A stretch of 64,000 nucleotides of DNA from Mycobacteriales bacterium. Its GTDB lineage: Bacteria > Actinomycetota > Actinomycetes > Mycobacteriales > QHCD01. The stretch covers positions 1 through 64,000 of the forward strand of contig DASXJE010000117.1 of NCBI GenBank assembly GCA_036497565.1, given 5' to 3'. The first letter of the stretch is position 1. Each line of letters begins with the position of its first letter. Shown here piece after piece: positions 22,716 through 33,700 of this stretch. The notes under the pieces were generated by a model. It saw only the letters and a program-made list of their open reading frames with translations, was not told the origin of the DNA and did no database searches. The translations under genes were made by a program, and so were the position numbers.

Positions 22716-25700
22716 GTGCATCTCGAACTGACCCTGCTCACCCCCGGCCACACCCCGGTCGACGTCGCCGTCGACGCCGAGCCCGGCACCACCTTGGGCG
22801 ACGTCGCCGACGAGCTCGCCGGCCTGGCCGGAGCCTCGTCAGCCGGGTTCTACGCCGGGACCCGCCTGCTGGCAGCGCAAGCACCGCTCGGCGGACCGGA
22901 CCTGCGGTCGGGATGCTTTCTCGGAGTGGGCTCGCCCGGCACTCGCGATCGAGGAGTGTCCGGCGTCCTCGAGCTTCGGGTCGTGAGCGGCCCGGACGCC
23001 GGCGCTGTGCACCCGTTGCCGCGCGGGCGGGTCGTGGTGGGTCGCGACGAGGGCACCGACGTTCCCGTCGCCGACCCGGATGTGTCCCGGCGGCATGTCG
23101 AGATCGCGATGTCCGGCGACGGAGTCACCGTGCACGATCTCGGCTCGACCAACGGCACCACGCTCGACGAGGTGCCGGTCGGCCCGGATCCCGTCCCCCT
23201 CACCACCGGATCGCTGCTGCGGATCGGCGAGACCGGCCTGACCCTCGTCGTACCGACCGATCCACCGGCCGCGGTCCGGGCCGGCGACGGCGGGACGCTC
23301 ACCGTGCATCGCCCGCCCCGACTGTGTCCGTCGCCGGCGGAGCTGGAGGTGGTGCTGCCGCAGGAGCCGGCCCGGCGTAGTCCCGGCAAGATGCCGGTTC
23401 TCGCGGCGATCGTGCCGCTGCTCGGCGGACTGGGGCTGGCATTCGCACTCCGGTCGGCGGCCTATCTCGCGTTCGCGGCGCTCTCTCCGGTGATGGTGCT
23501 CGGTGCCGCGGTGAGCGACCGGTGGGGACTCCGCCGGAGCAGCCGCCGCGAGCGTGCCGACTACCGCGCCGCCCGCGCCCGCGCCGATGTCGAGCTCGCC
23601 CGCGTCGTGGCCGAGGACACCCGGCTCCGACGGGCGGAGGCGCCCGACCTCGCCGTCATCCGGCGCACCGCCTGTGGCCCGGGAGAGCGGCTCTGGGAGC
23701 GGCGGCGCGCCGATCCCGACCATCTCGTCCTCCGGCTCGGCACCGCCGCGCGGCCGTCGCGGGTCACGGTCCGCCGATCGGGCGGCCCTGGGCAGCCGGT
23801 CGATCCGCCGACCGCACGATCGGTTCCGGTGACCGTCGGACTGCGCGGCTGCGGGGTGGTCGGCGTCGCCGGACCGTCGGCGCCGGTCGACGCCCTGCTC
23901 CGCGGACTGCTCGGGCAGTTGGCGGCGCTGCACGGCCCGCAGGACCTGCAGGTCGTGCTGCTCGCCGACGACGCCAGCGCCGGGCGGTGGTCGTGGCTCC
24001 GCTGGGTGCCGCACCTCATCGGACCCGACGGCGGCAGGTGGATCGGCGTGACTGCCGAGCAGCGCGGTCGCCGGGTCGGGGAGCTGCTTTCGTTGCTGGA
24101 GGCGCGATCGAGGGACCGGCCGACCCGTCCCGCCGTATGGACCGGGCCTTCCGTCGTGATCCTGATCGACCGCGCGTCGGTGCTGCGCGACGATCCGGGA
24201 GTGGCGCGGTTGCTCGACGAGGGACCGGCCCTCGGGATCTACGCGATCTGCGGCGACCGCGCCGCCCGCCTGTTGCCGGCCGAATGCGGTGCGCTGGTCG
24301 AGGTCACCGGCGAGGTCGGCACCCGGCTCCGGCTGGTGGCCGGCGACGATCCGCCGATCGAGCAGATCGTGATCGACGGCGCGGGCCACGGCTGGGCGAG
24401 CGACGTGTGCCGCGCGCTGGCGCCGCTGCGGATCGGCGGAGCCGGCGGACGGGACGGGCCCCCACCGACGTCCCGACTGCTCGACCTGCTCGGTGTCGAA
24501 GTCCCGACGGCGGAGGCGATCCGCGCCCGCCGACGATCCGACCTTCCGACGACCCGGGTGGTGCTGGGCGAATCCGCGCAGGGCACCTACGCCGTCAACC
24601 TGGTGGCCGACGGACCACACGCACTCGTCGCGGGGACGACCGGGTCGGGGAAGTCCGAGCTGTTGCAGACCGTCGTCCTCGGCCTCGCGATCACCAACCG
24701 CCCGGACCAGATGACGTTCGTGCTCATCGATTACAAGGGCGGCGCGGCATTCAAGGACTGCGCCGACCTCCCCCACACCGTCGGGATGGTCACCGACCTC
24801 GACCATCATCTGACCCGGCGGGCGCTGCGGAGTCTCGACGCCGAGGTGGCGCGTCGCGAACGCCTGCTCTCCTCGGTGGGCGCCAAGGACATTGACGGCT
24901 ACCTGCGCCCCGATACCGACTCGGCCGAGCCACTCCCCCGGCTCGTGATCGTCGTGGACGAGTTCGCCACCCTCGTCGACGAACTCCCGGACTTCGTCAC
25001 CGGACTGGTCGGCATCGCGATGCGCGGCCGGTCGCTCGGCGTGCACCTGATCCTCGCCACCCAACGTCCCTCGGGGGTGGTGTCACCGGTGATCAGGGCC
25101 AACACGAGTCTCCGGCTCGCGCTCCGGATGACCGACGACAGCGAGTCCCGCGATGTCCTCGACGTCGCGGACGCCGCCCGCATATCGGCGGCCCGCCCCG
25201 GACGCGGATTCGCGCGGACGGCCACCGGAGCGCCGGTGGAGTTCCAGGCGGCGCGGGTCGGCGGCCGGGGTCGCGGGTCACGCATCCGGCCGGACCGACC
25301 CACCGTGCGCCTCAGTCCGTGGTCCATCGCGGGCGACACCAGCGGGACACCGGCCGACCCGATCGACGACAGCGACACCGATCTGCGTACGACGGTCGCG
25401 GCGATCCGCTCGGCCGTCGACCCCGACACCGATCCACCGCGCCGTCCGTGGTTGCCGCCGCTGCCCACCGTCGTCACGCTCGCCGATCTCGGCGCCTGCT
25501 CGGGCGACGTCCTGCCCTACGGGCTGGCCGACCATCCCGCCGAGCAGCGACAGGCCACCCACGCGATCGACCTCGCCCGGGGCGGGTCGGTGCTGGTCGC
25601 CGGCGGCCCGCGCAGCGGCCGGTCGACGACGCTGCGGACAATCGCCGGTGCGGCGGCCAGCCGGTTCGGGCCGGAGGATCTGCACCTCTACGTGCTCGAC

Positions 25701-26987
25701 TGCGCGGGCGGGGCGCTTTCCGCCGCGGCGGATCTGCCGCACTGCGGCGCGGTGTGCGGGCGCCTCGACGTCGACCGCGGCGACCGGATGCTCGCCCGAC
25801 TGGCCGCCGAGGTCGACCGGCGCCAGTCGTTGCTCGGGGCCCGCGGTTTCGCGTCGGTGACCGAGCAGCGGGCGGCCGTGCCGGAGGCCGATCGGCTGGC
25901 GTGGCTGCTGCTTCTCGTCGACGGCTGGGAGGGATTCCAGGCGGCCTACGACGAGGTCGACGGCGGCAGGCCGGTCGAGACCCTGCTCCGGCTGGCGCGG
26001 GAAGGCAGCGCCGCGGGCCTGCGGGTGGTGGTCACCGGCGGCCGGCCGGCTCTCACCGGTCGGATCTCCGCGGCCCTCCCGACGAAGGTCGTGCTCCGCT
26101 GCGCCGACCCGCTCGACTACGGCCTCGCCGGGTTGTCCCCGCGCGCGGTCCCCGACGCGATGCCGGACGGGCGGATCGTCGCGGTCGACGGTGCCGTCGA
26201 GGCGCAGGTGGCGCTGCTGGGTCCGGACCCGTCCGGGCCGGCGCAGGCGGCCGCACTGCGTGATATCGCGACGAGGCCGGTGATTGGCGTGCCCACCCGA
26301 CCGCGCGCGTTCTGCGTGCGGGCGCTCCCGACCAGCGTCGACCCGGCCGACATCGCCGGGCCGGCAGCGCCGGGCCCGCTCTGGGCGTTGGTCGGCGTGG
26401 GCGGGGACGACGCGGACGCCGTCGGAGTCGACCTCGCCCGCGACGGCCCCGGCTTCCTGGTCGCCGGCCCGGCCCGCAGCGGCCGGTCGACGGCACTGCG
26501 CACCATGGCAACGAGTCTGCTCGCCCAGGGCACGCCGATCGCGATCGTCGCCGCCCGCCGGTCGCCAATGCGCGCACTCGCCGGCACGCCCGGTGTCCGC
26601 GGCGTCTTCGGCCCGGGCGATGCCGGGCCACTCGCCGAGGCGATCGAGGCCGGTCCGGTCGTCACTGTCGTCGACGACATCGCACTGCTGACCGACACCG
26701 CGGCCGGCGACGTGGTCACCGACGTACTGAAGTCCGACGACGGCATGCGTGCCGTGATCGCGTCGGGCCGCAACGACGAGGTCGCCATGCTCTTCCGGGG
26801 CCCGGCAGTGACCGTCCGCGCGGGCCGGTGCGGGTTGCTGCTCTCGCCGAGTCCGACGGACGGCGACCTGCTCGGCGTCCGCCTGCCGCGGGGGGTCGGC
26901 CCGGCGCCACCCGGGCGAGGGGTGCTCGTGGTCGGCGGGCGGGTCAGCGCCGTCCAGGTCGCGGCCGACGGTGCGCTCCCGCCATAG
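22716..26987 (+). CDS. eccC: FHA-FtsK/SpoIIIE ATPase of a type VII secretion system (EccC/EssC-like)
   Basis: A 1423-residue motor. In order: an N-terminal ubiquitin/FHA-like region (1-70), an FHA phosphothreonine-binding domain (about 103-185; VVGRDEGTDV, SRRHVEI, STNGTTL), two membrane helices (about 226-268), then three FtsK/SpoIIIE ATPase domains. D1 is canonical (GTTGSGKS near 641, LVIVVDEFATL near 745). D2 and D3 carry PRSGRST and ARSGRST with Arg replacing the Walker A Lys, so only D1 should hydrolyse ATP efficiently. Domain order is closer to Firmicute EssC than mycobacterial EccC. No eccB, eccD, eccE or mycosin gene is in the window. Confidence 0.9.
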   Translation: MHLELTLLTPGHTPVDVAVDAEPGTTLGDVADELAGLAGASSAGFYAGTRLLAAQAPLGGPDLRSGCFLGVGSPGTRDRGVSGVLELRVVSGPDAGAVHPLPRGRVVVGRDEGTDVPVADPDVSRRHVEIAMSGDGVTVHDLGSTNGTTLDEVPVGPDPVPLTTGSLLRIGETGLTLVVPTDPPAAVRAGDGGTLTVHRPPRLCPSPAELEVVLPQEPARRSPGKMPVLAAIVPLLGGLGLAFALRSAAYLAFAALSPVMVLGAAVSDRWGLRRSSRRERADYRAARARADVELARVVAEDTRLRRAEAPDLAVIRRTACGPGERLWERRRADPDHLVLRLGTAARPSRVTVRRSGGPGQPVDPPTARSVPVTVGLRGCGVVGVAGPSAPVDALLRGLLGQLAALHGPQDLQVVLLADDASAGRWSWLRWVPHLIGPDGGRWIGVTAEQRGRRVGELLSLLEARSRDRPTRPAVWTGPSVVILIDRASVLRDDPGVARLLDEGPALGIYAICGDRAARLLPAECGALVEVTGEVGTRLRLVAGDDPPIEQIVIDGAGHGWASDVCRALAPLRIGGAGGRDGPPPTSRLLDLLGVEVPTAEAIRARRRSDLPTTRVVLGESAQGTYAVNLVADGPHALVAGTTGSGKSELLQTVVLGLAITNRPDQMTFVLIDYKGGAAFKDCADLPHTVGMVTDLDHHLTRRALRSLDAEVARRERLLSSVGAKDIDGYLRPDTDSAEPLPRLVIVVDEFATLVDELPDFVTGLVGIAMRGRSLGVHLILATQRPSGVVSPVIRANTSLRLALRMTDDSESRDVLDVADAARISAARPGRGFARTATGAPVEFQAARVGGRGRGSRIRPDRPTVRLSPWSIAGDTSGTPADPIDDSDTDLRTTVAAIRSAVDPDTDPPRRPWLPPLPTVVTLADLGACSGDVLPYGLADHPAEQRQATHAIDLARGGSVLVAGGPRSGRSTTLRTIAGAAASRFGPEDLHLYVLDCAGGALSAAADLPHCGAVCGRLDVDRGDRMLARLAAEVDRRQSLLGARGFASVTEQRAAVPEADRLAWLLLLVDGWEGFQAAYDEVDGGRPVETLLRLAREGSAAGLRVVVTGGRPALTGRISAALPTKVVLRCADPLDYGLAGLSPRAVPDAMPDGRIVAVDGAVEAQVALLGPDPSGPAQAAALRDIATRPVIGVPTRPRAFCVRALPTSVDPADIAGPAAPGPLWALVGVGGDDADAVGVDLARDGPGFLVAGPARSGRSTALRTMATSLLAQGTPIAIVAARRSPMRALAGTPGVRGVFGPGDAGPLAEAIEAGPVVTVVDDIALLTDTAAGDVVTDVLKSDDGMRAVIASGRNDEVAMLFRGPAVTVRAGRCGLLLSPSPTDGDLLGVRLPRGVGPAPPGRGVLVVGGRVSAVQVAADGALPP

Positions 26988-27025
26988 CCGGGTCCGCAGC
27001 GCCCCGTCTCCTCTAGGCTGCGCAC

Positions 27026-27364
27026 ATGGAGAAGCTCTCGCTCGATGCCCTGGTGCGTGAACAGTCATCGAGAGCGGGGCAGGCATCGAGCGGCAGAAGC
27101 GCGACCACGGTCTACGGCGGCCACGAACACGTGCTGCGCCAGACCGTCATCGCCATACAGGCGGGCAAGTCGCTCGCGGAACACGAGAACCCGGGCGAAG
27201 CGACCGTGCACGTCCTCCGCGGCCGGGTCCGGCTCAGCTCCGGCGAGGTGTCGTGGGAAGGCCGTCAGGGTGACCTGCTGGTCGTTCCCCCGGCCGCGCA
27301 TTCGCTGCTGGCGCTGGAGGATTCCGCCGTACTGCTCACCGTGGCGAAGCAGCTCCTCACCTAG
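27026..27364 (+). CDS. Small single-domain cupin
   Basis: A 112-residue cupin. [18 protein letters not shown] holds the first cupin motif (metal-type His/Glu/His spacing), and [18 protein letters not shown] is the second. Single-domain cupins of this kind are often metal-binding proteins of unknown function. It sits 38 bases after the FHA-FtsK gene on the same strand and 74 bases before the HAD gene, so transcription with either is possible. Confidence 0.85.
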   Translation: MEKLSLDALVREQSSRAGQASSGRSATTVYGGHEHVLRQTVIAIQAGKSLAEHENPGEATVHVLRGRVRLSSGEVSWEGRQGDLLVVPPAAHSLLALEDSAVLLTVAKQLLT

Positions 27365-27438
27365 TCGCTGCACGACCCAGTTCGTCGAGGCTGCCCTATC
27401 GACCGAGGAACGGTCGCCGGTCGCCTAGACTCAGTGGC

Positions 27439-28185
27439 GTGCTGGGTCTCCCGGATCACGTGAAAGCGTGCCTGTTCGATCTCGACGGCGTCCTGACCCA
27501 GACCGCGAAGGTGCACGCCGCAGCCTGGCAGCAGACCTTCGACGAATATCTGCAGGAACGGGCGAAGCGCACCGGCGAGCCCTTCGTCCCGTTCGACATC
27601 GCCGACGACTACGACCGCTACGTCGACGGAAAGCCCCGAGCCGACGGTGTCCGATCCTTTCTCACCGCGCGCGGGATCAGCCTGCCCGAGGGTGATCCCG
27701 ACGACCCACCGTCGGCGGAGACGGTGAACGGCCTGGGCAACCGCAAAAACACCCTGCTGCTCAAGAAGATCCGCGAGAGCGGTGTCGAAGCATTCCCCGG
27801 CTCGGTGCGCTACGTGAAGGCGGTGGCGAAGGCGGGCATCCATCGGGCGGTCGTGTCGTCGAGCGCCAATTGCCGCGATGTCCTTGTGGCCGCGGGTATC
27901 GACGATCTGTTCGAGGCCCGGATCGACGGCGTGGTCGCGACCCGCGAGTCGCTGAAGGGGAAGCCCGCTCCGGATACCTTTCTCGCCGGTGCCCGGGCGC
28001 TCGGCGTACCACCCGCCGACGCAGCGGTCTTCGAGGACGCGCTCGCCGGCGTCGAGGCCGGCCGGGCCGGCGGCTTCGGAATCGTCATCGGCGTCGACCG
28101 GGTGGGGCAGGCCCAGGCGCTGCGGACCCATGGCGCCGACCGCGTCGTCAAGGACCTCGCCGAGCTCCTCGACGAGCCGTCGTGA
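27439..28185 (+). CDS. Beta-phosphoglucomutase-like HAD hydrolase (Rv3400-like)
   Basis: A 248-residue HAD-superfamily protein. The nucleophile/acid pair is D14 and D16 in [18 protein letters not shown] and [12 protein letters not shown] complete the active site. A helical cap lies between about 20 and 110. It should interconvert beta-glucose 1-phosphate and glucose 6-phosphate. It overlaps the GH65 gene by four bases (GTGA), as in the M. tuberculosis Rv3400-Rv3401 pair. The phosphorylase would release beta-glucose 1-phosphate that this enzyme sends to glycolysis. Confidence 0.9.
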   Translation: MLGLPDHVKACLFDLDGVLTQTAKVHAAAWQQTFDEYLQERAKRTGEPFVPFDIADDYDRYVDGKPRADGVRSFLTARGISLPEGDPDDPPSAETVNGLGNRKNTLLLKKIRESGVEAFPGSVRYVKAVAKAGIHRAVVSSSANCRDVLVAAGIDDLFEARIDGVVATRESLKGKPAPDTFLAGARALGVPPADAAVFEDALAGVEAGRAGGFGIVIGVDRVGQAQALRTHGADRVVKDLAELLDEPS

Positions 28186-30563
28186 TCGCCCACCCGGGTT
28201 TCGCCGTCGAGCCGTGGTGCCTTCGGGTCACCGGCCCGGACCTGGAGGTGCTCTCGCAGACCGAGTCGGTCTTCGCCCTGTCCAATGGACATATCGGCTG
28301 GCGTGGCAACCTCGACGAGGGCGAGCCGCACGGGCTGCCCGGCTCCTATCTCAACGGCGTGTTCGAGCTGCGCGGACTCCCGTACGCCGAGGCCGGCTAC
28401 GGCTATCCGGAGTCCGGCCAGACCATCATCAACGTCACCAACGGGAAGCTGATCCGGCTCCTCGTCGACGACGAGCCGTTCGACATCCGGTACGGCGAAC
28501 TCCGCAGCCACGAGCGCATCCTCGACTTCCGAACCGGGGTGCTGCACCGCCAGGCCGAGTGGCAGTCGCCGGCCGGTCGCACGGTCCGGGTCACCTCCGA
28601 CCGCATGGTCTCCTTCGTGCAACGGTCGGTCGCGGCGATCAGTTACGAGGTCGAACCGATCGACGGCCCGGCGCGCATCGTGGTGCAGTCCGAGCTGGTC
28701 GCCAACGAACAGCTGCCGTCGTTCGGGAACGACCCACGCCGGTCCACCACCCTCGCTCCCCCATTACGTTCCGAGCAACACGGGGCGCGCAACGCCCGGG
28801 TGGAGCTGGTCCACCGCACGTCCCGCAGCGAACTGCGGATGGCCGCCGCGATGGACCACATCGTCACCGAGCCGGCCGACGTACACGTCGAGTCCGAGAG
28901 CTCACCCGACGTCGGCCGGGTGACGATGACGACGACGCTGCAACCCGGCCAGAAGCTGCGGATCATCAAGTTCGTCACCTACGGCTGGTCGGCCACCCGC
29001 TCGCTACCCGGGGTGCGCGACCAGGTCGGCGCGGCCCTCGTCGGCGCCCGGCAGACCGGGTGGGAGGGACTGCTCGCCGAGCAACGCACCTACCTCGACG
29101 AGTTCTGGGACCACTCCGACGTCGAACTCGACGGCGACGCGGAGGTGCAGCAGGCCGTCCGGTTCGCGTTGTTCCACGTGCTGCAGGCGGGAGCGCGTGC
29201 CGAGGGCAGGTCGATCCCCGCGAAGGGTCTCACCGGTCCCGGGTACGACGGACACTGCTTCTGGGACACCGAGACCTATGTGCTGCCGGTGCTCATCTTC
29301 ACCGTTCCCGACGCGGCGGCGCACGCACTGCGCTGGCGGCACGCCACCCTGCCGCTCGCACTGGAACGGGCCCGCCAGCTCGGGTTGGAGGGAGCGGCCT
29401 TCCCGTGGCGCACCATCCGAGGTGAGGAATGCTCCGGATACTGGCCGGCGGGTACGGCGGCATTCCACGTCGGAGCCGACATCGCCGACGCCGTGGTCCG
29501 CTATGTCGACGCCACCGCCGATCGCGACTTCGAGGAGTCCGTCGGCGTCGAGCTGCTCGCGCAGACCGCGCGGCTCTGGCGCTCCCTCGGCCACCACGAC
29601 CCACAGGGGCGGTTCCGCCTCGACGGTGTCACCGGGCCCGATGAGTACAGCGCCATCGCCGACAACAACGTCTACACCAACCTGATGGCGCAGCAGAACC
29701 TGCGGGCGGCCGCCGACGCCGCCGCCCGGCACCCGGGAAAGGCGTTGGAACTCGGTATCGACGCCGAGGAGATGGCTTCGTGGCGGGACGCGGCCGAGGC
29801 GACCCTGATCCCCTACGACGAAGCGCTCGGCGTCCACCCGCAGGCGGCGGGCTTCACCCGGCACCAGGAGTGGGACTTCGCCAACACCAAACCCGAGCAG
29901 TACCCGCTGCTGCTGCATTTTCCCTACTTCGACCTCTATCGCAAGCAGGTGGTCAAGCAGGCCGACCTGGTCCTCGCGATGCAACTGCGCGGCGACGCCT
30001 TCACCGACGAAGAGAAGGCCCGCAACTTCGCCTACTACGAGCGGCTGACGGTGCGCGACTCGTCGCTGTCGGCCTGCTGCCAGGCGGTGATGGCCGCGGA
30101 GGTCGGCCATCTCGACCTGGCGCACGACTACCTCGGTGAGGCGGCGCTCATCGACCTCGACGACCTCGAGCACAACACCCAGGACGGTCTGCACATCGCG
30201 TCGCTGGCCGGAGCGTGGATCGCGCTCGTCGTCGGGCTCGGTGGCATGCGGCAGAAGGGCGACACCATCCGGTTCGCGCCGAGATTGCCGGACGGCCTGA
30301 GCCGACTCGCGTTCAACGTCTACCTGCGCGGGCAACGGCTGCGGGTCGAGGTCACCCACGAGTCGGCGACCTACCGGGTCGGCGACGGAAATCCGATGAC
30401 CATCATCCACCACGGCGAGACGGTCGTCGTACCCGCACGGGAACGACTCGTGCGCCCGATCCCCCCGCCACCGAACCGACCGACGCCGACCCAACCGCCC
30501 GGGCGGGCACCGGCCCGCCGGCACGCCGACGGCTTCCGTCGTCCCATCGGCCCTACCGAATAA
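28182..30563 (+). CDS. Glycoside hydrolase family 65 phosphorylase/hydrolase (Rv3401-like)
   Basis: A 793-residue GH65 enzyme, the family of maltose, trehalose and kojibiose phosphorylases. An N-terminal beta-sandwich (to ~270; [20 protein letters not shown]) precedes an (alpha/alpha)6 barrel with [19 protein letters not shown] and the general acid E488 in [15 protein letters not shown], then a C-terminal jelly-roll. The last ~40 residues are Pro-rich and probably disordered. GTG 28182 overlaps the HAD stop (GTGA). Which disaccharide it splits cannot be decided here; trehalose or maltose is likeliest. Confidence 0.9.
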   Translation: MIAHPGFAVEPWCLRVTGPDLEVLSQTESVFALSNGHIGWRGNLDEGEPHGLPGSYLNGVFELRGLPYAEAGYGYPESGQTIINVTNGKLIRLLVDDEPFDIRYGELRSHERILDFRTGVLHRQAEWQSPAGRTVRVTSDRMVSFVQRSVAAISYEVEPIDGPARIVVQSELVANEQLPSFGNDPRRSTTLAPPLRSEQHGARNARVELVHRTSRSELRMAAAMDHIVTEPADVHVESESSPDVGRVTMTTTLQPGQKLRIIKFVTYGWSATRSLPGVRDQVGAALVGARQTGWEGLLAEQRTYLDEFWDHSDVELDGDAEVQQAVRFALFHVLQAGARAEGRSIPAKGLTGPGYDGHCFWDTETYVLPVLIFTVPDAAAHALRWRHATLPLALERARQLGLEGAAFPWRTIRGEECSGYWPAGTAAFHVGADIADAVVRYVDATADRDFEESVGVELLAQTARLWRSLGHHDPQGRFRLDGVTGPDEYSAIADNNVYTNLMAQQNLRAAADAAARHPGKALELGIDAEEMASWRDAAEATLIPYDEALGVHPQAAGFTRHQEWDFANTKPEQYPLLLHFPYFDLYRKQVVKQADLVLAMQLRGDAFTDEEKARNFAYYERLTVRDSSLSACCQAVMAAEVGHLDLAHDYLGEAALIDLDDLEHNTQDGLHIASLAGAWIALVVGLGGMRQKGDTIRFAPRLPDGLSRLAFNVYLRGQRLRVEVTHESATYRVGDGNPMTIIHHGETVVVPARERLVRPIPPPPNRPTPTQPPGRAPARRHADGFRRPIGPTE

Positions 30564-30576
30564 GTAGGTGGGCCCG

Positions 30577-32205
<1,629 letters not shown>

Positions 32206-32240
32206 GGCGTGCTCCCCGGTACGACGACGGACCTGGTAGA

Positions 32241-32738
32241 TCAGAGTAGTTCGACCAGCGGACCAAGTTCCTGGGTGGCGTACCACCCCAGGTCGTAGCC
32301 CTCGGCGCCGTCCACCACGAACTGCGCATCGGCGCTGCCGAGGTCGGCGTCGAGGACCGACCGCGCGGCCTTCGCCACGGTGTCCTCCGCCGCGGCGTCG
32401 TCGAGGTGGGCGGCGACGACCTGATCCATGACGACCGGCTGACCGAGCCGCACCACGGCCCGGTCCAGATCCGGTCGGGGCGTGACGTCCGCGTCGGGAA
32501 CGTCCGCCACGACGACCACGCGGCGGCGGGGCGCGGCCGGGTCGTCGTCGAGCAGCCGCAACGCGGCCCGAGCGGCGGCGAGCAGCGCGGCGTATTCGAG
32601 CGACTCGGCGTCCTCGTCGACGTACCACTCGCGCAGCGCCGGGGTGACCGCAAACGCCGTCAGCGGCGCGGATCCCATCGTTCCGCTGTCCAGCAGCGCG
32701 CGCAGGGCAGGCACCGTCGCGGGGAGGTAGACCCTCAC
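32241..32738 (-). CDS. DUF6912-like hypothetical protein
   Basis: A 165-residue protein of a family known mainly from actinobacteria (begins VYLPATVPALRALL, middle ALREWYVDEDAESLEYAAL). No catalytic motif is apparent. The GTG start overlaps the stop of the patatin gene by four bases (GTGA), so it is translationally coupled to the lipid genes. Function unknown. Confidence 0.75.
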   Translation of the reverse strand: MRVYLPATVPALRALLDSGTMGSAPLTAFAVTPALREWYVDEDAESLEYAALLAAARAALRLLDDDPAAPRRRVVVVADVPDADVTPRPDLDRAVVRLGQPVVMDQVVAAHLDDAAAEDTVAKAARSVLDADLGSADAQFVVDGAEGYDLGWYATQELGPLVELL

Positions 32739-33700
32739 CGGCGCGCCTCCGCCGGTAGGGCGGTCAGCGCCGCAAAGCAGGTGCGCAGGGCGGTGTCGAG
32801 CACCTGGCCGCGTCGTTTCGGGTTCATCAGGTTGGATCCGATCGCCGTGAGGTCCTCCGGGCCGGGGCCGAGCATCGTCACCTCGGTGCCGGCGGCGCGC
32901 ACCTTCTCCGCCTCGTGCAGCAGCCGGCGGGTCTGCCCGCGCCGCCAGCCGCGTTCGACCCGGGCCACCGCCGACCGTGGCCGGTCGAAGGCGAACGAGA
33001 TCAGCGGCGCGAGAACGACCACCTCGTCGAGGCCCAGACCGGCCAGCAGATCGAGCGAGGTGGGCGAACACACCCCGCCGTCGATGTAGCGCCGGTCGTC
33101 GATCGCCACCGGCGCGTACCAGCCGGGGATGGCGCAGGAGGCGGTGACCGCGTCGGCGAGCGGCGAGACCGGCGCGCCGTCCCGGCCGAACGCCACCCGG
33201 CGGCCGGCGTCGTAGTCGAAGGCGACGATCCACGGGCGCGGCTGCCGCGGCCACGGGCCGTCGCCGGCCAGATCGTCGACCATCCGGCGGACCGGCTCGA
33301 GCGTGCCCCGTCCCCGCGGCAGCAGGCCGGACAACGCCGCGGCGGCCGGGATCCGGCGCGGGTGCCGCACCACCTGCGTGATGAGCCGCGGCGACCCGAG
33401 CGCGAACCCGGGCCGCGGCGGCAACGACCCACCGGAGTCGCCGTCGTAGTCCCAGCTGATGAACGGGTCGTCGGACCGGGAGGCCCCGCGCTGATGGCGG
33501 AGCATGGCGTCGACCGACACCCCGTGGCTCAGCAGCGCGGCCGCGACCGAGCCGGCGGAGGTCCCGACGCAGATCTCGACGCTGCGCGCGTCGACGCCGA
33601 CGAACTGTTCGAAGGCGTGCAACGCCGCGACCGTCCAGGTGAAGCCCAACACGCCGCCGGCGCCGAGCACCAGGCCCCGGCGGCTCGCCCCTTCACTCAC
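32735..33700 (-). CDS. Patatin-like phospholipase / lipid acyl hydrolase
   Basis: A 321-residue Ser-Asp dyad hydrolase. LVLGAGGVLGF is the oxyanion-hole glycine loop, GTSAGS holds the nucleophile Ser48, and YIDGGV holds Asp207 (DGG). It should cleave acyl chains from membrane or storage lipids. It is linked by GTGA overlaps to the wax ester/DGAT gene upstream and the DUF6912 gene downstream. The pairing of an acyltransferase with a lipase suggests a storage-lipid turnover unit. Confidence 0.9.
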   Translation of the reverse strand: MSEGASRRGLVLGAGGVLGFTWTVAALHAFEQFVGVDARSVEICVGTSAGSVAAALLSHGVSVDAMLRHQRGASRSDDPFISWDYDGDSGGSLPPRPGFALGSPRLITQVVRHPRRIPAAAALSGLLPRGRGTLEPVRRMVDDLAGDGPWPRQPRPWIVAFDYDAGRRVAFGRDGAPVSPLADAVTASCAIPGWYAPVAIDDRRYIDGGVCSPTSLDLLAGLGLDEVVVLAPLISFAFDRPRSAVARVERGWRRGQTRRLLHEAEKVRAAGTEVTMLGPGPEDLTAIGSNLMNPKRRGQVLDTALRTCFAALTALPAEARR

